From the NCBI RefSeq assembly GCF_000972385.1, contig NZ_JXTE01000044.1, positions 1 through 64,000 of the forward strand: 64,000 nt of DNA. Reading direction: 5' to 3'. The DNA is from Streptomyces sp. WM6386. GTDB lineage: Bacteria; Actinomycetota; Actinomycetes; Streptomycetales; Streptomycetaceae. This document shows, in pieces, positions 49,927-57,723 of the stretch. The notes beneath the pieces are model-generated. The model did no database searches, was not told the DNA's origin, and saw only the letters and a list, made by a program, of their open reading frames with translations. Positions within the stretch are counted from its first letter, which is position 1. Each line of letters begins with the position of its first letter. Position numbers and translations under genes: made by a program.

Positions 49927-52900
49927 ATGCAGATCCGGCTGACCGTCGTAGACCCGCTGGGCCCGCCTGCCGAGGCCCACGTCCGCGCCGCGAGCTGCGA
50001 CGTGCTGGTCACAGCACCCGCCGGTACGGCCCTGGCGGCGATAACGTCCGCACTGGCCTCGGCCGTCTCCGGCGACGGAGCGCCCGCCTCCGGCACCGGA
50101 CAGCCCGTGCTGTACGCCGGTGCCGAGCGGCTCGACGCCCAGCGCTGCACCATCGGCGAGCCCCCGCTGACCGACGGCGCCGTGCTCTCCCTCGGCGCCC
50201 CCACCGACCCCCAGCCGCACCCCGAGGTGGACGACGCACCCACCCGCCTCGACGTGGTCGCCGGGCCGGACGCGGGCGGGGTCCATCTGCTGCACGGCGG
50301 CCGCATCGAGATCGGCCGCTCCGCCGACGCCGACGTCCCGCTCGACGACCCGGACGTCTCCCGGCTGCACTGCGCGGTGACGGTCGCCGCCGACGGCGGC
50401 GTCTCGGTCGCCGACCTCGACTCCACCAACGGCACGGTCCTCGACGGCATCCGGGTGGGCACCCGCCCGGTCCGCTTCGCACCGGGCGCGCTGCTGCGCG
50501 TCGGCGAGTCGGCCCTCCGGCTGGCTCCGCCCGGCGGCCCGGGCACGCGGCTGCGCACGGCGCCGGACGGCGAGGGGCACGTGCGCGTGGCGCCTCCGGC
50601 GGAGGCCGACGCCGGTTCGGGGGCGCCTTCCGGACCGACGCGGTATGCGTACGGCACCGCCGACTTGAGCACCGCACCAGGGCAGGGGGACGTGGAACAG
50701 CCTGTCGTGCCCGGCCAGGGGCAGGCACCACGGATCGAGAGCAGAGGGGCGCGGGCGTACGAGGCGAAGGGCCCCGTGTCCCGCCGGCGGGTGTCCGGGG
50801 TCGCGGGGCTCTCCGCGGTGCCGGGTACGCCGGGCGCGGGTGCCGGGGGCAGTGGGGAGACGCATGGCGGCCGGCTCGGCGCGGGCGTCTCCGACGGGGG
50901 TTTCGGCGGTCCGGCGACCGGGGGCGGCGCTGCCCCGTCCGGCCCCGTCCCGTCCGGCCCGGCCTCCGACGACAGGGCAGCCGCGAGCGGGCACCCCGGC
51001 CCGGGCGGCATTGCGGCCTCCGGCGGGCTTCCGCGCGGGTCGGCGACGCGCGGTGGCCCCGCCGACCCTCGCGGCATCGCCGCAACCGGCGGGACCTTCG
51101 GCTCCGGAGACACCCGCGCACCCGGCGGGACGTCCGGTTCCCGGTCCACCCCGGGTCACGGCGGATCGACCGACTCCACACCGGCCTCCGCGGCCACCGG
51201 CTCCGCCTCCGGCGACGAGCACACCCGCGCCGTGGACACCCCGGCAGGCAGCCGCCGCAAGGGCACACCCCTGCGTGGCACCGACGTACCGCAGGGCGTG
51301 CGCAAGCGCGGAGGCCTCGGCGCGTGGGCACGGAAGCTGGCCGGCGGACGCGGTGAGCAGAGCACGACGGCCGGGAGCGAGGCGTACGACGAGGAAGTGG
51401 CCGACACCCCGCCGGTCCCCTTCGCCGTCACCCCGCAGCAGCCGGACACCTGGCCGGACCCGGCGGCGCTGCTGCTGACCGCGCTGGGCCCCGGGCCGCG
51501 GCTCTGGGAGCGCGGGCCGGACCATCCGGAGGCGCTCACGGTGCGGCTGGGCACGGCGGACCGGGCGGCACCCGACGGCTCGGGGCTGCTGCCCGCGGTG
51601 CCGGTCACCGCCGATCTGCGCGAGGTGGGGGCGCTGGGGCTGGCGGGCCCGCGCGCGCGGCTGGCCGGGCTGGCCCGCGCGGTGGTGGCCCAACTCGCCG
51701 CGCTGCACTCCCCCGACACCCTCGAGATAGTCCTGATCAGCGCCGACCGCTCCCGCCCGCTGGCCGAGCGCACCGCCGAGTGGTCCTGGCTGGGCTGGCT
51801 CCCGCATCTGCGCCCGGCCCACGGCCAGGACTGCCGCCTCCTCCTCGCCTACGACCGCGAACAGGCGACGGCCCGTACGGAGGAGCTCCTGCGCCGCCTG
51901 GACGAGACACCGCAGCCGGCGGGATCAAGGGGCCGACCGGGGCGTCCGGCTCAGGGGCCCGGCGGCAAGGGGCTCACGGAGCAGGACCGGGGGCGCAGCG
52001 CGACCCGCGGCGGCATCGAGAGCGACGGCCGAGGCGACACCCCGGCCGAGGCCCGCGGCGCGACCCGGCGGCCCTCCTGGGCGCGGGACGACGACAGGGC
52101 CGACAAGGAACCCGGCTTCGAAGGGCCGTACACCGTCCTCCTCGTGGACAGCGACCCCGGCGGCGCCGATGTGCGCGAGGCCGTGGCGCGGCTGGCGCTG
52201 GAGGGCCCGCGGGCCGGGATACATGTGGTGTGTCTCGCCGAGACGGCACCGGCCTCGCCCGCGTCGCCGGTGACGGAGACGTACGAGACGGCGTGCGCGG
52301 CGTCCCCGGCGTTCCGGGAGTGCGGCGCGGTCGCGTTGCTCAGTGGGGACGTGGCGACGGCGTTGCGGCTGATGCGGGTGGCGCGGGGCGGGGCTCCCGG
52401 CTCCGACGGCACCGTCGTACTCAGCTCCGACGACACGCTCGCACCCGGCCGGCCTTCCGGTCCCGTCGGCGAGGCCCCCGCAGGTCACCCCGCCCCCCAG
52501 GCCCACACGACCGGCCCCGTGGGCCACGGCACCGTCGCCGCCGTGGACGCCGTCTCCCCCGCCTGGGCGGAGCGGTTCGCGCGGGCGCTGGCACCGTTGC
52601 GCACGGACGGCGCCGGTGGTGAGCGGCAGGCGCGGGTGTCGGCGCCGTTGCCGCAGATGGCGCGGTTGCTGGACGAGTTGGGGCTGGCGCGGGCCACCCC
52701 GGCGTCGCTGATGACGCGCTGGGCGGACGCTGCGGACGACACCGAGGCGCTCGGCGGACGGGCCTGGGCCGTGCTCGGCGCCGGCCCGCGCGGACCGGTC
52801 TGCGCGGACCTCGTGGCCGACGGCCCGCATCTGATGGTCGAGGGCCCGGCGGGCAGCGGCCGTACGGAACTGCTGCGGGCGGTCGTCGCCTCGCTGGCCG

Positions 52901-53778
52901 CCGCCGAGCGGCCGGACCGGCTGAGCATCGTCCTGATGGACGGCCGGGACAGCGTGGGCACGGGCGGCGGCCACGGCGAGGGCCTGCGGGTCTGTACGGA
53001 CGTACCGCACGTCACGACCCACCTCACGGCCAACGACCCCGTGCGGATGCGGGAGTTCGCCCAGTCCCTGAGCGCCGAGCTGAAGCGGCGGGCCGAGCTG
53101 CTGGGCCGCTCCGACTTCGCCGAGTGGCACACCGGACGGGAACTGTCGGGCCGTATGGTCGCCCAGCGTGGGTCCGCCGGCGGGGCCGGTGACCTCGACG
53201 CCCCGTCCAGCTCGACCATTCGTCTGCGCCCCGCCGCGGCCCGTCAACAGACCGAGTCGGCGCCGCCGTTGCCCCGCCTCGTGGTGGTCGTCGACGATCT
53301 GGACGCCCTGGTCTCCCCCGCGCTCGGCTCGCCGGGCCGGCCCTCCGCGGGCTCGGTGATGCGCGCGCTGGAGGCCGTGGCGAGGGAGGGCGACCGGCTC
53401 GGCGTCCACCTGGTGGCCGCGGCGGCCTCCGGCGGTCGTACGGCTGAGTCGGACGCGGCCAGAAGGGCGACCCTGCGGGTCACCCTGGACACCCCGGCAC
53501 CCGGCCCGGACGAACCCGCGCCGGGGCGCGGCCGCCTGACCTCCGCGGACGGAAGAGTCACCCCCCTCCAGGGCGGGCGGGTCACCGGACGTATCCCCCG
53601 GACGGCCACGCTGCGCCCGACGGTGGTCCCCCTGGACTGGCACCGCATGGGCGACCCACCGACCCGCCGCCCGGTACGGGAACTGGGCAACGGGCCGACG
53701 GACCTGGCGCTGCTGGCGAGCGCGCTGGAGCGGGCGGCACGCGAGGTGGCGGCCACGGAGGTCCCGTCACTTCTCTAG
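49927..53778 (+). CDS. FHA-domain EssC/FtsK-like ATPase with degenerate nucleotide sites
   Basis: The 1283-residue soluble protein has a ubiquitin-like N-terminal region (MQIRLTVVDPLGPPAEAHV, 1-90) and an FHA domain (about 105-190) with the phosphothreonine-binding set IEIGRS...SRLH...STNGT. A low-complexity Gly/Ala/Pro/Ser linker follows (about 215-480). Then come two FtsK/SpoIIIE-type modules: one near 510-660 lacking Walker A (GLAGPRARLAGLARAVVAQLAALHSPDTLEIVLIS), and one near 960-1210 with GPAGSGRTELL (Arg in place of the Walker Lys) and a Walker B VVVVDDLDALV. It resembles EssC/EccC motor proteins of type VII secretion but has no membrane helix and no secretion genes beside it. It is divergent from the PkaA-like kinase. 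ATG 49927 fits the ubiquitin-like start. Confidence 0.82.
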   Translation: MQIRLTVVDPLGPPAEAHVRAASCDVLVTAPAGTALAAITSALASAVSGDGAPASGTGQPVLYAGAERLDAQRCTIGEPPLTDGAVLSLGAPTDPQPHPEVDDAPTRLDVVAGPDAGGVHLLHGGRIEIGRSADADVPLDDPDVSRLHCAVTVAADGGVSVADLDSTNGTVLDGIRVGTRPVRFAPGALLRVGESALRLAPPGGPGTRLRTAPDGEGHVRVAPPAEADAGSGAPSGPTRYAYGTADLSTAPGQGDVEQPVVPGQGQAPRIESRGARAYEAKGPVSRRRVSGVAGLSAVPGTPGAGAGGSGETHGGRLGAGVSDGGFGGPATGGGAAPSGPVPSGPASDDRAAASGHPGPGGIAASGGLPRGSATRGGPADPRGIAATGGTFGSGDTRAPGGTSGSRSTPGHGGSTDSTPASAATGSASGDEHTRAVDTPAGSRRKGTPLRGTDVPQGVRKRGGLGAWARKLAGGRGEQSTTAGSEAYDEEVADTPPVPFAVTPQQPDTWPDPAALLLTALGPGPRLWERGPDHPEALTVRLGTADRAAPDGSGLLPAVPVTADLREVGALGLAGPRARLAGLARAVVAQLAALHSPDTLEIVLISADRSRPLAERTAEWSWLGWLPHLRPAHGQDCRLLLAYDREQATARTEELLRRLDETPQPAGSRGRPGRPAQGPGGKGLTEQDRGRSATRGGIESDGRGDTPAEARGATRRPSWARDDDRADKEPGFEGPYTVLLVDSDPGGADVREAVARLALEGPRAGIHVVCLAETAPASPASPVTETYETACAASPAFRECGAVALLSGDVATALRLMRVARGGAPGSDGTVVLSSDDTLAPGRPSGPVGEAPAGHPAPQAHTTGPVGHGTVAAVDAVSPAWAERFARALAPLRTDGAGGERQARVSAPLPQMARLLDELGLARATPASLMTRWADAADDTEALGGRAWAVLGAGPRGPVCADLVADGPHLMVEGPAGSGRTELLRAVVASLAAAERPDRLSIVLMDGRDSVGTGGGHGEGLRVCTDVPHVTTHLTANDPVRMREFAQSLSAELKRRAELLGRSDFAEWHTGRELSGRMVAQRGSAGGAGDLDAPSSSTIRLRPAAARQQTESAPPLPRLVVVVDDLDALVSPALGSPGRPSAGSVMRALEAVAREGDRLGVHLVAAAASGGRTAESDAARRATLRVTLDTPAPGPDEPAPGRGRLTSADGRVTPLQGGRVTGRIPRTATLRPTVVPLDWHRMGDPPTRRPVRELGNGPTDLALLASALERAAREVAATEVPSLL

Positions 53779-53950
53779 TTCCGGCCTGGTTCCGGTCGGC
53801 GGACTCTGTCCAACGCCTGTGTCCCGTTACGACGCGACAACGATCTCCCGCTTGACACCGCGCGCGGTCTTGCCGACCTCAGGCCCCCGGCGTAGACCAG
53901 AGCCACGGGACAGCGCTCGGCGTTCGACGACGAACGAGAACGGGGCAGTG

Positions 53951-55324
53951 ATGCGCAGCACGAGCACACACCGGACACGAAGGGTCACCGCGACAGTCGC
54001 CGCCCTCCTCGCGGGAGCCCTGACGCTCACCGCGTGCGGCGGCGACGACGACAACGGCAGCGACAACCCAACCAAGGGCACGGAGACCGGCGGCACCTCC
54101 GTCACGCTCCCCAAGCTCGACGGCCAGACACTGGAGGTCGCCGCCGTCTGGACCGGAGCCGAACAGGAGAACTTCACCAAGGTCCTGAACGAGTTCACCA
54201 AACGCACCGGCGCCAAGATCAAGTTCGTACCGACCGGCAACAACACCTCCACCTTCCTCGCCGCCAAGATCGAGGGCGGTCAGCCCCCGGACGTGGCGTT
54301 CCTGCCGCAGGTCGGCGTGCTGCACCAGTTCGCGGAGAAGAAGTGGCTCAAGCCCCTCGGCGCGGAAGCCAAGACCCAGCTGGACAAGAACTTCTCCCAG
54401 GGATGGCGTGACCTCGGGGCCGTCGACGGCCAGCAGTACGGCGTCTACGCGAAGGCCGCCAACAAGTCCCTGATCTGGTACAACACCGCGGCCTTCGAGG
54501 CGGCCGGGGTCACCGAGGCGCCCAAGACGTGGAAGGAGTTCATCTCCACCGCGCAGACGCTGTCCGACGCCGGCTCCCCCGCCGTCTCCGTCGGCGGCGC
54601 GGACGGTTGGACGCTCACCGACTGGTTCGAGAACGTCTATCTGTCCCAGGCGGGGCCGGAGAAGTACGACCAGCTCGCCAAGCACGAGATCAAGTGGACG
54701 GACCCCTCCGTCAAGGACGCCCTCACCACGCTCGCCGAGCTGTGGGGCAAGGACGAACTGCTCGCGGGCGGCCGCAAGGGCGCGCTGGACACGGAGTTCC
54801 CGAAGTCGGTCACCCAGGCCTTCACCGGTGACACCCCGGCCGCGATGGTCTTCGAGGGCGACTTCGTCACCGCGAACATCAACGCCGACACCAAGGCGAA
54901 GGTGGGCACGGACGCCAAGGTCTTCCCGTTCCCGGCGGTGGGCGCCGACTCCCCGGTGGTCAGCGGCGGCGACGTGGCCGTGGCGCTGAAGGACAGCAAG
55001 GGCGCCCAGGCGCTGCTGACCTTCCTCGCCTCGACGGACGCGGCCGAGGTCTGGGCGGCGCAGGGCGGCGTCCTCTCCCCGAACAAGGAGATGGACCAGA
55101 GCAAGTACAAGGACGACGTGACCCGGCAGATCGCCAAGGCGCTCATCGACGCGGGTGACGACTTCCGGTTCGACATGTCCGACCAGGCACCGGCGGCCTT
55201 CGGCGGCACCCAGGGCACCGGCGAGTGGAAGGACCTGCAGGACTTCCTCAGCAACCCGAGCGATGTCGCGGGCGCCCAGCGGAAGCTGGAGGCCGACGCC
55301 GCCAAGGCGTACGGGGCCGGCTGA
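53951..55324 (+). CDS. Sugar ABC transporter substrate-binding lipoprotein
   Basis: The 457-residue protein has a lipobox LTLTAC (Cys about residue 29) and a type-1 solute-binding fold (LEVAAVWTGAEQENFTKVLNEFTKRTGAKIKFVPTG, PPDVAFLPQVGVL, VYAKAANKSLIWYN, AAMVFEGDFV). Its closest look is to alpha-glucoside/AglE-type binding proteins. It is lipid-anchored outside. ATG 53951 could be replaced by the adjacent GTG 53948. Two permease genes follow, but no regulator, hydrolase or ATPase. Confidence 0.92.
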   Translation: MRSTSTHRTRRVTATVAALLAGALTLTACGGDDDNGSDNPTKGTETGGTSVTLPKLDGQTLEVAAVWTGAEQENFTKVLNEFTKRTGAKIKFVPTGNNTSTFLAAKIEGGQPPDVAFLPQVGVLHQFAEKKWLKPLGAEAKTQLDKNFSQGWRDLGAVDGQQYGVYAKAANKSLIWYNTAAFEAAGVTEAPKTWKEFISTAQTLSDAGSPAVSVGGADGWTLTDWFENVYLSQAGPEKYDQLAKHEIKWTDPSVKDALTTLAELWGKDELLAGGRKGALDTEFPKSVTQAFTGDTPAAMVFEGDFVTANINADTKAKVGTDAKVFPFPAVGADSPVVSGGDVAVALKDSKGAQALLTFLASTDAAEVWAAQGGVLSPNKEMDQSKYKDDVTRQIAKALIDAGDDFRFDMSDQAPAAFGGTQGTGEWKDLQDFLSNPSDVAGAQRKLEADAAKAYGAG

Positions 55325-55328
55325 CGCC

Positions 55329-56681
55329 ATGGCCTCAGTGGCGAACTCGACGGAGGGCGCCGGCGCACTGCCGACGCCCTCCGTGTCTCCGCGCAAGAGT
55401 GTGACGAGGACGCGGTTGTGGGTGGCGGTGCTGTTCCTGCTGCCCGCGCTGATCCTTCTCGGCGCGCTCGTGGTCTACCCGATCGGGTGGTCGGTCTGGC
55501 GCAGTCTCTACGACGCCGACGGTTCCGGCTTCGTCGGCCTGGACAACTACGGCGACATCTTCAGCAACGACGCGACGCTGACCGCGGTCAAGAACACCGC
55601 GATCTGGGTCGCGGTCGCCCCGGCCGTGGTCACGGTGCTCGGTCTGATCTTCGCGGTGCTCACCGAACGGGTGCGCTGGGGCACGGCGTTCAAGCTGATC
55701 GTCTTCATGCCGATGGCGATCTCGATGCTGGCCGCGGGCATCATCTTCCGGCTGGTGTACTCGGCGGACCCTGACCAGGGTGTCGCCAACGCGGTGGTGA
55801 CGACCGTGCACGACACGTTCGTGGACTCCTCGGTCTATCCGAAGGCCCGGCCGAACGCGGCGGTGAGCGATCTGAAGGCTTCGGGCGCCGGCTCGTTCAC
55901 CTCGACGGGCACAGTGCGGGCGGGCACGCCGGCGCTGCTCCCGCTCGTCGGTATCGCGCCCAACAAGCTCCCCGGCAGCCCCGAGGCCGCCGAGGCGGCC
56001 ACCGGTGACGGTGTCACGGGCACCGTCTGGCTGGACTTCAAACTGGGCGGCGGTGGCACGAAGGGCCAGATCGACCCCGGCGAGAAGGCGCTGAAGGGCG
56101 TGAAGGTCGAGGCCGTGAAGGACGGCAAGGTGATCGCCTCCACCAAGAGCGGCGCCGACGGCACCTTCAATCTGCCCGGCGAGGCCGACGGGGCCCAACT
56201 GCGGCTGCCCGGCTCGAACTTCTCGGCGCCCTACAACGGCATCGACTGGCTCGGCCCGACGCTGATCACCCCGGCGATCATCGGGGCGTATGTGTGGATG
56301 TGGGCGGGCTTCGCGATGATCCTGATCGCGGCGGGCCTCGCGGGGGTGGACCGCAACCTCCTGGAGGCGGCCCGGGTGGACGGCGCCAACGAGTGGCAGG
56401 TATTTAGAAAGGTCACGGTGCCCATGCTGGCGCCGGTCCTGGTCGTCGTCCTCGTCACGCTGATGATCAACGTGATGAAGATCTTCGACCTGGTCTACAT
56501 CATCGCCCCGCAGCCCAGTCAGGACGACGCCAACGTGCTGGCGCTGCAACTGTTCCAGTCGTCCTTCGGCGGCGGCGCCAGCTACGGCATCGGCAGCGCG
56601 ATCGGCGTCATCCTGCTGCTGCTCGTGCTGCCGGTGATGTGGGTCAACCTCCGACGGCTGCGGAAGGAGCGTGAGCGATGA
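55329..56681 (+). CDS. Sugar ABC transporter permease with inserted extracellular Cna-B-like domain
   Basis: The 450-residue MalF-type permease is about 150 residues longer than usual. Helices lie near 30-55, 85-115 and 119-145. After them comes an extracellular insertion (about 146-300) ending with TGTVWLDFKLGGGGTKGQIDPGEKALKGVKVEAVKDGKVIASTKSGADGTFNLPG, which has the pattern of a Cna-B/carboxypeptidase-regulatory-like beta-sandwich. Then come helix four onward and the EAA loop EAARVDGANEWQVFRKVTVPMLAP. E. coli MalF carries its P2 loop at the same point (between TM3 and TM4), where it contacts the binding protein. ATG 55329 lies four bases after the upstream stop; the downstream overlap is ATGA. 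Confidence 0.9.
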   Translation: MASVANSTEGAGALPTPSVSPRKSVTRTRLWVAVLFLLPALILLGALVVYPIGWSVWRSLYDADGSGFVGLDNYGDIFSNDATLTAVKNTAIWVAVAPAVVTVLGLIFAVLTERVRWGTAFKLIVFMPMAISMLAAGIIFRLVYSADPDQGVANAVVTTVHDTFVDSSVYPKARPNAAVSDLKASGAGSFTSTGTVRAGTPALLPLVGIAPNKLPGSPEAAEAATGDGVTGTVWLDFKLGGGGTKGQIDPGEKALKGVKVEAVKDGKVIASTKSGADGTFNLPGEADGAQLRLPGSNFSAPYNGIDWLGPTLITPAIIGAYVWMWAGFAMILIAAGLAGVDRNLLEAARVDGANEWQVFRKVTVPMLAPVLVVVLVTLMINVMKIFDLVYIIAPQPSQDDANVLALQLFQSSFGGGASYGIGSAIGVILLLLVLPVMWVNLRRLRKERER

Positions 56682-57559
56682 CCGCTCTCGACACGACCGT
56701 GCGCGCCAAGCGCTCGCTCGCCGCCCGGGTGGCGAGCGGGGCGGCCGGCGGGGTGATGCGGGTCTTCCTGATCGTCCTCGCGCTGGTGTGGCTGGTGCCG
56801 ACCTTCGGGCTGCTGGTCTCCTCGTTCCGCGACCCGACCGACATCGCCACCTCGGGCTGGTGGAAGGTGTTCACGGCGCCGGGCCAGCTGACCGCGAACA
56901 GCTACGAGACGATCCTGAAGAACGACGCGATCACCAGCTCCCTGTTCAACACCATCTGGATCACCGTCCCCTCGACCCTGCTGGTCGTGATCATCGGGGC
57001 GATGGCGGGATACGCCTTCGCGTGGATGGACTTCAAGGGCCGTGACTGGTGGTTCATGGTCGTGGTGGGGCTGCTCGTGGTGCCGGTGCAGATCGCGCTG
57101 ATCCCGCTGACGTTCCTCTTCCGCGACATCGGGATCTTCGGCGACATCATCGCCGCCGTCCTCTTCCACGTCGCCTTCGGACTGCCGTTCGCGATCTTCC
57201 TGCTGCGCAACTTCTTCGCGGAGATCCCCCGGGAGCTCCTGGAGGCGGCGCGCCTGGACGGGGCGGGCGAGGCCCGGCTGTTCGCGACGGTGGTCATGCC
57301 GCTGGCGGCACCCGCGCTGGCCTCGCTGGGCATCTTCCAGTTCCTGTGGGTGTGGAACGACATGCTGGTGGCGCTGGTGTTCACCAACGCCGACTCGCAG
57401 CCGCTGACGGTCGCCCTGCAGCAGCAGGTACGGCAGTTCGGCAGCAACATCGAGATCCTGGCGACCGGCGCCTTCATCTCGATGGTGATCCCGCTGCTCG
57501 TGTTCTTCGCGTTCCAGCGGCAGTTCGTGACCGGGGTGATGGCGGGCGCGGTCAAGTAG
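56678..57559 (+). CDS. Sugar ABC transporter permease (MalG type)
   Basis: The 293-residue permease has six membrane helices, the EAA loop EAARLDGAGEARLFATVVMPLAAP (about 187-210) and the typical end FVTGVMAGAVK. It pairs with the unusual MalF-type permease upstream. A terminator follows, so the operon is binding protein, permease, permease only. Confidence 0.92.
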   Translation: MTALDTTVRAKRSLAARVASGAAGGVMRVFLIVLALVWLVPTFGLLVSSFRDPTDIATSGWWKVFTAPGQLTANSYETILKNDAITSSLFNTIWITVPSTLLVVIIGAMAGYAFAWMDFKGRDWWFMVVVGLLVVPVQIALIPLTFLFRDIGIFGDIIAAVLFHVAFGLPFAIFLLRNFFAEIPRELLEAARLDGAGEARLFATVVMPLAAPALASLGIFQFLWVWNDMLVALVFTNADSQPLTVALQQQVRQFGSNIEILATGAFISMVIPLLVFFAFQRQFVTGVMAGAVK

Positions 57560-57579
57560 CCCGTAGGACAGCCCAATTG

Positions 57580-57609
57580 AAGGGGCGGACCGCGGCCGGT
57601 CCGCCCCTT
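57580..57609 (+). terminator. Terminator of the second sugar ABC operon
   Basis: Arms AAGGGGCGGACCG and CGGTCCGCCCCTT (13 bp) with a small loop begin 20 bases after the permease stop and are followed by CGCCTTCGCC. Confidence 0.88.
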
Positions 57610-57723
57610 CGCCTTCGCCGAGAATCCCCCGTATGCCGCACACCACGTAACCAAGTCACATCACCGGCAGTTCCCGGGCAAGGCCGACACGGCCCATCGC
57701 CCGCGCCGACTCTTGGATGTGCC

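Noticed and set aside
49927..53778. Type VII (ESX) secretion locus
   Set aside because: The ATPase resembles EccC/EssC, but no WXG100 proteins, EccB/D/E or mycosin genes are adjacent.
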